This document shows, piece by piece, positions 23,635 to 32,090 of a stretch of DNA of 64,000 nt. The stretch lies in contig NZ_BCNY01000015.1 of the NCBI RefSeq assembly GCF_001602375.1, forward strand, positions 186,001 to 250,000. Reading direction: 5' to 3'. Position 1 is the first letter of the stretch. Every line of letters starts with the position of its first letter. Both the position numbers and the translations under genes were made by a program. Below the pieces are notes generated by a model that saw only the letters and a list, made by a program, of their open reading frames with translations, had not been told where the DNA came from and did no database searches. The DNA comes from Methanoculleus horonobensis. Lineage in GTDB: Archaea; Halobacteriota; Methanomicrobia; Methanomicrobiales; Methanoculleaceae.

Positions 23635-23817
23635 GTGCAGGATATCGCTGAGGGTGATCCGGCGGAGGAGTCCCCTCTGCCCTCTTTTTAGAGGAATGGA
23701 GCGGCTGTTCCCCGGCAGGGTGACGCGATGACGACACCTCATCGGAGGGTATTATCAGGAGGAACGGATCCAACCGCACCCGTTGCCTGAGTTAGCCCTC
23801 AGAGTAAGGAGACATCT

Positions 23818-24642
23818 ATGGATACAGTCAGGTCGAAAGATGGGACGCTCATTGCCTACGAGCGAAGCGGGACCGGGCCGGCTCTGGTCCTGGTGCATGG
23901 CACGACCGCAGATCACACGCGCTGGGAGCGTATCCTCCCGATGCTCGAGCAGACATTCACCGTGTACGCCGTCGACCGGCGTGGGCGCGGTCAGAGCGGC
24001 GATTCGGCAGCCTATGCTATCGAGCGTGAATACGAGGATATCGCTGCTGTGGTGAACTCTATCCCCGGACCGGTGAATCTCCTGGGTCACTCGTACGGTG
24101 CGTTGATATCTCTCGAGGCAGCGCTTCGCGTCACGAACCTCAACAGGCTCGTTCTGTACGAGCCCGCGATACCGGCCGGACTGCCCATGTATCCACCCGG
24201 TGCACGGGCCGGGATCCAGGCGCTTCTTGACACAGGGGATCGGGAGGGGGCTCTGCTCGCATTCTATCGCGATGTTGTCGAGGTTCCGGAGGATCAACTC
24301 GCCGTTCTCCGAAAGGACCCGTCCTGGGCAGCCCGGCTGGGATCCGCACACACCATCCCGCGAGAATTCGCGGATGAGGATTACATCTTCGAGCCTTCGC
24401 GCTTTATGAGCCTGGATGCTCCTACCCTGCTCCTGGAGGGTGAGAAGAGTCCCCGCTACCTCAAAGCAGCCACCGAGGCGGTGCATGCGGCGTTACCGGC
24501 GAGCAGGATCGTTGTCATGCCCGGGCAGCAGCATATCGCAATGAGCACAGCGCCGGAACTCTTCGTCCGGTTGGTCACCGGGTTCCTGCTCGGTCCGGCT
24601 GAACCGGCCCGGGTGGGGAAGGTTGGTGGGCAGCGCGGGTAG
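23818..24642 (+). CDS. Alpha/beta hydrolase
   Basis: 274 residues of the classical fold. The oxyanion HG is in LVLVHGTTADHTRW, the nucleophile Ser92 in GHSYG, and the likely catalytic His239 in GQQHIAM; VDRRGRGQS marks the strand-4 turn. The acid is probably the Asp/Glu in LLLEGEKSP. The family includes esterases, haloperoxidases and lactonases, and the substrate cannot be told. AAGGAGA precedes the ATG by six bases. It stands alone, with a 245-base gap after it that shows no gene. Confidence 0.88.
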   Translation: MDTVRSKDGTLIAYERSGTGPALVLVHGTTADHTRWERILPMLEQTFTVYAVDRRGRGQSGDSAAYAIEREYEDIAAVVNSIPGPVNLLGHSYGALISLEAALRVTNLNRLVLYEPAIPAGLPMYPPGARAGIQALLDTGDREGALLAFYRDVVEVPEDQLAVLRKDPSWAARLGSAHTIPREFADEDYIFEPSRFMSLDAPTLLLEGEKSPRYLKAATEAVHAALPASRIVVMPGQQHIAMSTAPELFVRLVTGFLLGPAEPARVGKVGGQRG

Positions 24643-24885
24643 CACCGGGAGGTCTCGGGAGCGGGGCGGGCCGCAGGGACCGGCCCTTTAACTTCGAACC
24701 GGTCCTCGCCCGGCACGGTAGAGCCGTTCGGCGGCACGGCCGAACCCGCCCTGATGACCGTGGACCTCCCCATTTGCGAAGACAGCCAGCGCTGTCGGAG
24801 AGACCGGGTTCCGGCCCCTCCCGGGACCGTTCGAATCGGATTAATCCCGGAAGAGAGCCAATATGATACAGGGACAGGAGAGGGC

Positions 24886-25158
24886 ATGAGCAAGACAATC
24901 ATTACCGTCGTCGGAAAGGACACCGTCGGCATCATCGCAAAGGTCTGCACGTATCTTGCCGAGAACGAGGTCAACGTCGAGGACATCTCGCAGACGATCG
25001 TGCAGGGCTACTTCAATATGATGATGATCGTCGATACCAGCGGATCATCAAAACCGTACGCCGGGATGGTGACCGAACTCGACGAACTCGGCGAAGAGAT
25101 CGGCGTTCGGATCCGGTGCCAGCGGGAAGACATCTTCACGAAGATGCACCGCATCTGA
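24886..25158 (+). CDS. ACT-domain regulatory protein (UPF0237)
   Basis: 90 residues consisting of one ACT domain: [20 protein letters not shown] opens the ligand-binding fold, and [20 protein letters not shown] continues it. It resembles the GcvR-like ACT proteins grouped as UPF0237, which bind small molecules, probably amino acids. The gene is eight bases upstream of the UPF0210 gene; the same pair occurs together in many archaea and bacteria, implying one regulatory unit. The start has GGAGAGG just upstream. Confidence 0.92.
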   Translation: MSKTIITVVGKDTVGIIAKVCTYLAENEVNVEDISQTIVQGYFNMMMIVDTSGSSKPYAGMVTELDELGEEIGVRIRCQREDIFTKMHRI

Positions 25159-25166
25159 GGGGTTCC

Positions 25167-26531
25167 ATGATCAATATTCTCGAGGTGAACGAGACCAACA
25201 AGATGATCGAGCAAGAGAAGCTCGATGTCCGGACCATCACGCTCGGCATCAGCCTCTTCGACTGCTGCGACTCCGATCTCGATACCCTGAACAGGAACAT
25301 CTACGAAAAGATCACGGGGCTCGCAAAAGACCTGGTCTCGACCGGGAGGGAGATCGAGCTCGAGTACGGGATCCCGATCGTGAACAAGAGAATATCCGTG
25401 ACCCCCATCGCGCTCGTCACCGGGCGGGCCTGTAGATCCCCCGAGGAGTTCGTGACGGTCGCAGAGACGCTTGATCGGGCCGCACGGGACACGGGGGTCA
25501 ACTTCATCGGAGGATACTCGGCGATCGTCTCGAAGGGGATGACCCCGACCGAAAAAACCCTCATCCGCTCGATCCCGGGAGCTCTCGCCTCGACCGAAAG
25601 AGTCTGCAGCTCGGTGAACATCGGCTCTACAAAGACCGGGATCAACATGGACGCCGTCAAACTGATGGGGGAGATCGTGCGGGAGACGGCCGAGGCGACG
25701 AAGGAGAAGAACTCCATCGGGTGCACGAAACTCGTCGTCTTCTGCAACGCTCCCGACGACAACCCGTTCATGGCCGGGGCGTTTCACGGCGTCTCCGAGG
25801 CTGACGCGGTCATCAACGTTGGCGTGAGCGGCCCGGGGGTCATCAAGCACGCGCTCGAGGGCGTCCGGGGAGCAAACTTCGAGGTCCTCTGCGAGACGGT
25901 CAAGCGGACGGCCTTCAAGGTCACCCGTGCAGGGCAGCTCGTCGCGCAGGAGGCCTCCGAGAGGCTCGGGATCCCGTTCGGGATCGTGGACCTCTCTCTT
26001 GCCCCAACGCCCTCCGTCGGCGACAGCGTCGCCGGGATCCTCGAGGAGATGGGGCTCGAGTCGGCCGGTGCACCGGGGACGACGGCCGCGCTTGCCCTTC
26101 TAAACGACCAGGTGAAGAAGGGAGGGATCATGGCGAGCTCGTTTGTCGGCGGGCTCTCGGGCGCGTTCATCCCGGTCAGCGAGGATCAGGGGATGATCGA
26201 CGCGGTGAACCGCGGCGCCCTCACGATCGAGAAACTCGAGGCGATGACCTGCGTCTGCTCGGTCGGCCTCGATATGATCGCGATCCCGGGCGACACACCC
26301 GCCTCGACGATATCGGGCATCATCGCGGACGAGGCCGCGATCGGGATGATCAACAACAAGACGACCGCCGTCCGGCTGATCCCGGTGATAGGGAAGGACG
26401 TCGGCGACAACGTGGAGTTCGGCGGGCTGTTAGGCCACGCGCCGGTGCAGCAGGTGAACCGGTTCGGCTGCGCCGACTTCATCAACCGCGGCGGACGGAT
26501 CCCCGCACCGATTCACAGTTTCAAGAACTGA
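25167..26531 (+). CDS. UPF0210 (DUF711, PFL-like) protein
   Basis: 454 residues with family signatures: [16 protein letters not shown] near the N-terminus, [32 protein letters not shown], and a C-terminal [15 protein letters not shown] and [13 protein letters not shown]. The fold is distantly like pyruvate-formate lyase, but the glycyl radical loop is not seen and the activity is unknown. It is coupled to the ACT-domain gene. A poly-T tract follows the stop. Confidence 0.93.
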   Translation: MINILEVNETNKMIEQEKLDVRTITLGISLFDCCDSDLDTLNRNIYEKITGLAKDLVSTGREIELEYGIPIVNKRISVTPIALVTGRACRSPEEFVTVAETLDRAARDTGVNFIGGYSAIVSKGMTPTEKTLIRSIPGALASTERVCSSVNIGSTKTGINMDAVKLMGEIVRETAEATKEKNSIGCTKLVVFCNAPDDNPFMAGAFHGVSEADAVINVGVSGPGVIKHALEGVRGANFEVLCETVKRTAFKVTRAGQLVAQEASERLGIPFGIVDLSLAPTPSVGDSVAGILEEMGLESAGAPGTTAALALLNDQVKKGGIMASSFVGGLSGAFIPVSEDQGMIDAVNRGALTIEKLEAMTCVCSVGLDMIAIPGDTPASTISGIIADEAAIGMINNKTTAVRLIPVIGKDVGDNVEFGGLLGHAPVQQVNRFGCADFINRGGRIPAPIHSFKN

Positions 26532-26539
26532 GCCGCCCG

Positions 26540-26558
26540 GGGTTCATCACTTTTTTAT
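26540..26558 (+). terminator. Poly-T terminator after UPF0210
   Basis: Six T residues (26551-26556) follow the stop codon by 20 bases. Archaeal RNA polymerase stops at such T runs with little need of a hairpin. Confidence 0.5.
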
Positions 26559-26619
26559 TCCAGCGATCCACAGCAAACCTTTTCTTCGAGGGGGTCGTGC
26601 CGACAGGAGGAGATACGAT

Positions 26620-27012
26620 ATGCAGACGATAGACGTAACCTTACAGTATCCTGTCATCATCACGCCGAAGATCGAGGAGTGCAGGGACTTTTACGTCGGA
26701 CACTTCGGCTTTGACGTCGTCTTCGGATCCGACTGGTACATCCAGCTGAAACATGCAAACGGCATCGAGCTCGGGTTCATGAGACCGGATCTCTCGAACC
26801 AGCCCGGGTTTCTCCACGACGCGTATAACGGGAAGGGCGTCATCGTCACCTACGATGTGGAGAATGCAAAGGAGGAGTACGGGAAGGCACAGAAGATCGA
26901 GGGTTTAGCGATCGTACTCCCGTACACCGAGGAGGAGTGGGGCCAGAAACACTTCATCCTCAAAGACCCGGCCGGCGTATTCGTGGATATCGTCGAGCAA
27001 CTCGCTGAATAA
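26620..27012 (+). CDS. VOC (glyoxalase/bleomycin-resistance) superfamily protein
   Basis: 130 residues with the two-module VOC fold: YPVIITPKIEECRDFYVGHF at the start, YIQLKHANGIELGFM, then VENAKEEYGKAQ and HFILKDPAGVFVDIVEQ at the end. The last segment supplies the usual Glu metal ligand (VDIVE). Substrate and metal are unknown. Strong GGAGGAG lies seven bases before the ATG. It converges with the flavoprotein gene to its right. Confidence 0.88.
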   Translation: MQTIDVTLQYPVIITPKIEECRDFYVGHFGFDVVFGSDWYIQLKHANGIELGFMRPDLSNQPGFLHDAYNGKGVIVTYDVENAKEEYGKAQKIEGLAIVLPYTEEEWGQKHFILKDPAGVFVDIVEQLAE

Positions 27013-27040
27013 ACCTGCCAAAAAAAGCCGGTTGCCGCCT

Positions 27041-27634
27041 TCAGCCCCCGGAGAGCGCCGCCGCCAGGTCCCGACCGCACCGGTACGCCTGCTCGAGCAC
27101 CTCCTTTCGCTGCCCGACGATCCCCGGCTCGAAGCAGCTCAAGACCGGGAGTTCGGCAACCACCTCGTAGCCGAGCGGCCGGAGCGGCAGGGAGAGTGCT
27201 TCGAGTGCGACGCCGAGGTCGGCGGGGTCCGCCTGCTCGCCCACCGCAAAGACCACGGCCTTGCGTGGTCTGCCCGCGAGACGGCTGGAGTAACCCCGGG
27301 GACGCTCATCGGTGAAGTCGTAGAAGGCATAGAGCCGGTCGATGAAGGCCTTCATCTGGCTGGTGACGTTGTAGTGGTAGACGGGCGAACCGAGAACGAG
27401 TGCATCCGCTTCCACGATACGGGGATACAGCAGTGTCATGCCGTCGTTGAAGCGGGTGCAGATCAGGTCGCGCCTGCACCGCTCGCAGCCGACGCAGCCT
27501 TCGATGGTATATTCGGAGAGACTGACGCCGCTCGCCTCCCCCCCCGCATCGGAGACCCCGCGGAGAACCTCCGCGAGGAGGCGGGCGGTGTTCCCCCTTG
27601 CTCTCGGGCTCCCGCTGATGCCAAGCACCTTCAT
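27041..27634 (-). CDS. Iron-sulfur flavoprotein / NAD(P)H-dependent FMN reductase
   Basis: 197 residues of flavodoxin fold starting MKVLGISGSPRARGNTA, the FMN phosphate loop. It contains the compact cluster motif C-x2-C-x2-C-x5-C (CVGCERCRRDLIC) typical of methanogen Isf proteins, and GSPVYHYNVTSQMKAFIDR for the isoalloxazine ring. Isf proteins pass electrons from ferredoxin to oxygen or peroxide and other acceptors. The ATG at 27634 begins the conserved fold. Confidence 0.85.
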   Translation of the reverse strand: MKVLGISGSPRARGNTARLLAEVLRGVSDAGGEASGVSLSEYTIEGCVGCERCRRDLICTRFNDGMTLLYPRIVEADALVLGSPVYHYNVTSQMKAFIDRLYAFYDFTDERPRGYSSRLAGRPRKAVVFAVGEQADPADLGVALEALSLPLRPLGYEVVAELPVLSCFEPGIVGQRKEVLEQAYRCGRDLAAALSGG

Positions 27635-27699
27635 GATTTGAGTTCTCGCGGAACGCAGGATAAGGGTTCCGGGGGTGCGGCGGGGAGCACCGCCTCCGC

Positions 27700-28041
27700 T
27701 CACACCCCGACATCCCGGATATGCCGCTCGCCGGACTCCTCCCAAGGCGGGACGGTCACGAGCACCTGACGCAGATGCCCCCTGAAATAGATGCTGTTAT
27801 TCGGCGGCACGACGACGACGTCCCCCGCCCGGACGCCGTGCTCGACGCCGCCGACCCCCTCCCCCTCGACGATATAGTAGATGAACGCGCTCTTCTCGTG
27901 AAGGAACTCCTCCGCGTGGCCCGTCTCCGTCTCCTGGTAGACGATCCCGGCCGGGGCGCCCTCGGTCGTATAGACCCGCATCCGGACACCGTGCTTCTCG
28001 AGCTCGACCGCCTCCTCCTGTCTGATGACTGCCGGCTTCAT
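27700..28041 (-). CDS. Cupin-domain protein
   Basis: 113 residues, a single cupin barrel: EEFLHEKSAFIYYIVEGEG is motif 1 and AGDVVVVPPNNSIYFRG is motif 2. The usual two histidines of motif 1 are only partly present (H in FLHEKS), so metal binding may be weakened. It has no catalytic signature. The ATG at 28041 avoids overlap with the divergent gene at 28130. Function unknown. Confidence 0.8.
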   Translation of the reverse strand: MKPAVIRQEEAVELEKHGVRMRVYTTEGAPAGIVYQETETGHAEEFLHEKSAFIYYIVEGEGVGGVEHGVRAGDVVVVPPNNSIYFRGHLRQVLVTVPPWEESGERHIRDVGV

Positions 28042-28129
28042 GAGAGAAGAGTCGCGCCGCAGGGCTATGAAGGTGGTGTGCGCCCTCCCCCCACCGGGAT
28101 CCAAGGGTTGATATCCATCCCGCCGTATC

Positions 28130-29143
28130 ATGAGCCCCATGACCCGGGAATACCCCCGCCCCCGCCTCGTCGTCAGCCGCTGCATCGAGTTCGACCCGTG
28201 CCGCTACGACGGCTCGAAGATACCCTCCCCCACGGTGGCACGCCTGAGGGAGTATGCCGACTGCATCCCGGTCTGCCCGGAGGTCGAGATCGGGCTCGGG
28301 ATCCCGCGGGCGACCGTCAGGATCGTCCGGACAGGGGGTTCCGATCGCCTCGTGCAGCCGGCCACCGGGCGGGACGTCACCGACGAGATGTCCGCTTTTG
28401 CAGCCGGGTTTCTCGATACACTCCCCCCAATCGACGGGTTTATCCTCAAAGGGGGTTCGCCCACATCCGGAACCCGGAACGTGCGGGTGTACCCCTCGGT
28501 GGAGAAGTCCGCGGCGATAGCAAAGTCCGCAGGCTTCTTCGCCCGTGAGGTGCTGAAGCGATACCCGGAACTCCCCGTAGAAGACGAACTCCGCCTGAAC
28601 AATCAGCGGATCCGCGACCACTTCCTCTCCGCGGTCTTTACCCTGGCGGCGTTCCGGGGCATCGAGGGAACCCGGGATCCCCATGCCCTCGTGCAGTTCC
28701 ATGCAAACAACAAACTCCTCCTGCTCGCCTCGAGCCAGAAGATGCTGCGGGAGATGGGGCGTCTTGTCGCAGCCCGGGCAACGGTCGAGCCGGGAGCGTT
28801 GTATGGACAGTACCGCCGGATGCTCTCTATTGCGCTCGCACGAGCCCCCAGGTATACCGGCAACGTCAACGTTCTCCTGCATACCCTGGGATACTTCAGC
28901 GACCGCATCTCAGACGAGGAGAGAGCGCATTGCATCAGGCTGATCGACCGCTACAGAGACGGCCACGCGACGCTGGCCGAACCCCGCGGCCTGCTCCGGT
29001 CGTGGGTGATCCGGTTCGGGGAGCCGTACCTGATGAACCAGTCGTTCTTCGCCCCATACCCCGCCGAACTCATAGATCTGCCGGGAGATGTTACCGATCG
29101 CGGACGCGATCTCTGGGAAGCCGGAGAAGGGCCGCCACCGTAA
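28130..29143 (+). CDS. TudS-like DUF523 + DUF1722 protein with missing cluster cysteine
   Basis: 337 residues. The N-terminal DUF523 domain (12-125) has C18 in VSRCIEFDPC and C49 in PVCPEVEIGLGIPR. The third cysteine expected in the SP(S/T)CG motif is serine: KGGSPTSG, S113. In the desulfurase TudS these three cysteines hold the [4Fe-4S] cluster that strips sulfur from thiouracil. The C-terminal DUF1722 domain (about 190-310) has FHANNKLLLLASSQ and YFSDRISDEE as in YbgA. The serine may ligate or may mean another role. The start ATG has a second ATG three codons downstream. Confidence 0.85.
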   Translation: MSPMTREYPRPRLVVSRCIEFDPCRYDGSKIPSPTVARLREYADCIPVCPEVEIGLGIPRATVRIVRTGGSDRLVQPATGRDVTDEMSAFAAGFLDTLPPIDGFILKGGSPTSGTRNVRVYPSVEKSAAIAKSAGFFAREVLKRYPELPVEDELRLNNQRIRDHFLSAVFTLAAFRGIEGTRDPHALVQFHANNKLLLLASSQKMLREMGRLVAARATVEPGALYGQYRRMLSIALARAPRYTGNVNVLLHTLGYFSDRISDEERAHCIRLIDRYRDGHATLAEPRGLLRSWVIRFGEPYLMNQSFFAPYPAELIDLPGDVTDRGRDLWEAGEGPPP

Positions 29144-29201
29144 TCGCATCCCCGCTGCCGGCGAGCGAGTGCTTATAACATTCCGGGGGAGAGGAAGAAC
29201 C

Positions 29202-30041
29202 ATGCACCGGATCATCGACTGGAACGAACTCTGGAAGGCGCTTCATGCGGGTTCACCCGAGCGTGCCGAAAAAGACCGCGATCCAGCCGCCCACTGGGAC
29301 AAACGCGCCGCCGCCTACCGGCGGATCACCCAGGACGAGAAGAAGGCGACCGAGCACGAACTCGCGATCCTGGACGTCGCGCCCGGCGAGACCGTGCTCG
29401 ATATGGGCGCCGGGACGGGGAGACTGGCCGTGCCGATCGCCCGGACCGCCGCCCACGTCACCGCCCTCGACCCCTCGGAGGGCATGCTTTCCGTCCTCCG
29501 GGAGCGGATGGCGGCGGAGGAGCTCACGAACTACTCCACGGTTACGATGCGATGGGAGGATACGGTGATCGGCAGGGATGTCGAGCCCCATGACGTCGTC
29601 GTCGCGGCGTTCTCGCTCGGGTTCTACGACCTCGCCGCCGCCCTCGAAAAACTCGACGCCGCGGCCCGCCGGTCGGTCTACCTCTTCTGGCACGCGGGCG
29701 AGTGGCGGAACCCCGACGAGATGGCGCTCTATCGGGCGGTCTTTGGGGAGGCGGCGACCGTCCAGAAGGGCTACCCGGACTACATCTACCTCGTCAACAT
29801 TCTCCACGACGCCGGGATCTACCCGAACGTCAGGATCTACCGCGCCACATGGGACGCGGTCTACGACTCGGTCGAAGAGGCCGTCCGGACCTGGACGGCG
29901 ATGCACAACCCCGGGATGGAGGATCTCTCGCCCGTCAGGGAGTATTTCGACCGGGCGCTCCGGAAAGACGAGTCCGGGAGGTACGTCGAGACGACGGTGC
30001 GGCCGACCGCGGCGGTCTGGTGGGAGAAAGAGGGGCGGTGA
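29202..30041 (+). CDS. Class I SAM-dependent methyltransferase
   Basis: 279 residues. The SAM-binding motif I is VLDMGAGTGR at 65-74, followed by VTALDPSEGM (acidic residue of motif II) and HDVVVAAFSLGFYD (motif IV). The C-terminal third (after 190) is not conserved among the common families and probably binds the substrate, which is unknown. A TATA-like CTTATAACA lies about 30 bases before the ATG and GAGAGGAAG closer to it. The stop is 13 bases from the convergent PhoU-type gene. Confidence 0.9.
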   Translation: MHRIIDWNELWKALHAGSPERAEKDRDPAAHWDKRAAAYRRITQDEKKATEHELAILDVAPGETVLDMGAGTGRLAVPIARTAAHVTALDPSEGMLSVLRERMAAEELTNYSTVTMRWEDTVIGRDVEPHDVVVAAFSLGFYDLAAALEKLDAAARRSVYLFWHAGEWRNPDEMALYRAVFGEAATVQKGYPDYIYLVNILHDAGIYPNVRIYRATWDAVYDSVEEAVRTWTAMHNPGMEDLSPVREYFDRALRKDESGRYVETTVRPTAAVWWEKEGR

Positions 30042-30053
30042 CGCCGGCCCTGC

Positions 30054-31064
30054 TCACCCGTCGTTCTCACGGATGAGCTGGTTGATGATTGCTTCGGCGA
30101 TATCGCTCGAGTATTCGCCCGCCCGCCGGATGCTCTCGGCGATATAACCGATCGACTGGGCGAGTTCGCCTTCTTCCCGGTGCGCGAGGGCACTGATCTC
30201 ATCGGTCATCCCTGCGAGGCCGGCAACCATATCGATGGTACGATTGGCATCACCAATATCTGACGAAAAAAGAGCCCGCATGCTTGAATGTAGAATCTCC
30301 ATGGCGTCTTTCGTGGCTACCTTCATATCGGCGACGACCTCCGGAATAACGTCATGCTCTATGAGTATGGGGATATGTGAAGCGATCCGGACGCCGTGAT
30401 CGCCGATCCGCTCAAGGCTTCTGCTCACGACATAGTAGTTCGAAGCCTCTTCGACGGAAACATGGAGTTTCTCCGGGAGAGTTGTATCTCTGAACATGAG
30501 ATGATACTGGCGCGAGATCAGCCACTGGAGTTTATCCACCTCGACATCCCGGTTGATGACATCTTCTGCGAGAACCCTATCCTTCGTCTCGAGAGCGATC
30601 ATCACATCGGTAAACATCGTCCCGATGATCACGAACATCCGTTTCACGCTGTTTTCAAACGGCATCTCCGAGGGGTTCAGGATATCTTTGACGAGGATGG
30701 AGGAATCGGTCTCCTCGACGATCTGCTGGCCGATGGTCATCGAACTGAAGTCCCGGACGGCCTTGCGGGTTGCAGGCGACAACTTCGTGGAGGAGGATAT
30801 CCGGACGGTCGTGTAGCCGGCGATATACGAGCCCACGAGACACCGGAACAGGAACGTGGGGTTTTCTATCGTATCGGCATCAAACTCCTTCGTCCGCGGC
30901 TCCTTCTCTTCCGAGGGGCGGGGGAGGATGAGCAGGCTTCCATCGGCCTGGATCTTGATCGCGAGGGGTTCGTTCTTCTTGATATTCATCGATTGAACCC
31001 ACTCTTTAGGAAGCGAGATGACGTACGAAGACCCCCCTGCCCTCTGAACCTTCCGAAACTCCAT
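30054..31064 (-). CDS. AbrB-PhoU phosphate-signalling regulator
   Basis: 336 residues. The N-terminal 50 residues form a swapped-hairpin AbrB/SpoVT DNA-binding domain (MEFRKVQRAGGSSYVISLP). The rest is two PhoU three-helix bundles containing ERIGDHGVRIA and AREYSSDIAE-like ED-D metal motifs. Archaea with this fusion probably use it as DNA-bound repressor of phosphate genes, in place of the bacterial PhoR-PhoB pair. It is divergent from pstS over a 133-base region, which supports autoregulation and control of the pst operon. Confidence 0.88.
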   Translation of the reverse strand: MEFRKVQRAGGSSYVISLPKEWVQSMNIKKNEPLAIKIQADGSLLILPRPSEEKEPRTKEFDADTIENPTFLFRCLVGSYIAGYTTVRISSSTKLSPATRKAVRDFSSMTIGQQIVEETDSSILVKDILNPSEMPFENSVKRMFVIIGTMFTDVMIALETKDRVLAEDVINRDVEVDKLQWLISRQYHLMFRDTTLPEKLHVSVEEASNYYVVSRSLERIGDHGVRIASHIPILIEHDVIPEVVADMKVATKDAMEILHSSMRALFSSDIGDANRTIDMVAGLAGMTDEISALAHREEGELAQSIGYIAESIRRAGEYSSDIAEAIINQLIRENDG

Positions 31065-31197
31065 ACGATACGTATTATCATTCTGCGGGATAAATATATT
31101 GACCTGCCCCATAAGGTATATACTTGTATTGTCTCCCTGTCCTCGAAAATATTCAATGTCGAAAATCCATATACCCACTCCTCTCCTACAACCTACC
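31065..31197. promoter_or_regulatory. Divergent control region between the AbrB-PhoU gene and pstS
   Basis: Holds inverted AT-rich boxes: GGTATATAC near 31115 and CATATACC near 31168. Each could be the TATA box of one direction. Their mirror symmetry across about 50 bases could also serve a dimeric regulator such as the AbrB-PhoU protein. No experimental support. Confidence 0.5.
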
Positions 31198-32058
31198 ATG
31201 GCAGGAAAGAGTCTGTCAAACATGGCCGCGGTTGCCGTCGCCGGCACTCTCGTGGCTCTTCTGATGATAGCAGGATGTCTCGGCAGTGAGGGTGATTCCG
31301 TAACGTCCCCGTCGCAGCAGATCACGGTAACGGGCTCGACGACGGTGCTGCCCATCGCCGAGAGAGCGAAGGAAGCCTTCGAGGCGAACGACGCCTCCGC
31401 CGCGATCATGGTGAGCGGAGGAGGCTCGAGCGTCGGGATCAAAGCCGTCGGTGAGGGCACTGCAGATATCGGCATGGCATCGCGGGATCTCAAACCCGCA
31501 GAGACCGCAGGCTACCCCGGCATCGTCAGGCACGAGATCGCCAGCGACGCCATCCTTCTCGTCGTCAACCCGGAAAACAGCGTCGACCGCCTTACGCCCG
31601 GACAGGCGCGGGGCATCTACAACGGCACCTACACGAACTGGAACCAGGTGGGTGGGCCCGATCAGCCGATCGTCGTCGTCGGGAGAGACAGCGCATCGGG
31701 GACGCGGGAGTTCTTCTCCGAGTTCATCATGGATAAGGAAGACTTCATCAGAACCCAGGAGGAGTTCAACTCGAACGGCGGGATCCAGCAGAAGGTGTCG
31801 CGGACGCCCGGCGCGATCGGCTACGTCGGCCTCGGTTACACCGAGGGGGTGAAGGCGCTCGCGCTGGACGTCGACGGAACCGCCGTCGAGCCCACGCTTC
31901 AGAACATCACGGACGGGACGTACCCCATCAACCGCCCGCTCTTCATGCTGACGGACGGGGAGCCGGGCGGCCTTGCACGGCAGTACCTCGAGTTCATCAT
32001 GAGCGCTGAGGGGCAGGAGATCGTGGCGAGCCTCGACTACATCCCGGTGCAGGGGTGA
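31198..32058 (+). CDS. pstS: Phosphate-binding lipoprotein PstS
   Basis: 286 residues. A signal peptide ends in the lipobox IAGC (Cys27). The mature part begins ITVTGSTTVLPIAE, the phosphate-binding loop, with SGGGSSVGIKAV, IGMASRDL and VGRDSASGTREFF supplying further ligands. It captures phosphate outside the cell for the Pst ABC transporter. The ATG at 31198 is chosen because it puts a normal-length signal peptide in front. An earlier ATG at 31156 would add 14 residues before it. Confidence 0.93.
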   Translation: MAGKSLSNMAAVAVAGTLVALLMIAGCLGSEGDSVTSPSQQITVTGSTTVLPIAERAKEAFEANDASAAIMVSGGGSSVGIKAVGEGTADIGMASRDLKPAETAGYPGIVRHEIASDAILLVVNPENSVDRLTPGQARGIYNGTYTNWNQVGGPDQPIVVVGRDSASGTREFFSEFIMDKEDFIRTQEEFNSNGGIQQKVSRTPGAIGYVGLGYTEGVKALALDVDGTAVEPTLQNITDGTYPINRPLFMLTDGEPGGLARQYLEFIMSAEGQEIVASLDYIPVQG

Positions 32059-32090
32059 CCCCGCCCCGCTATTGACCGCACGGAGCAGCC

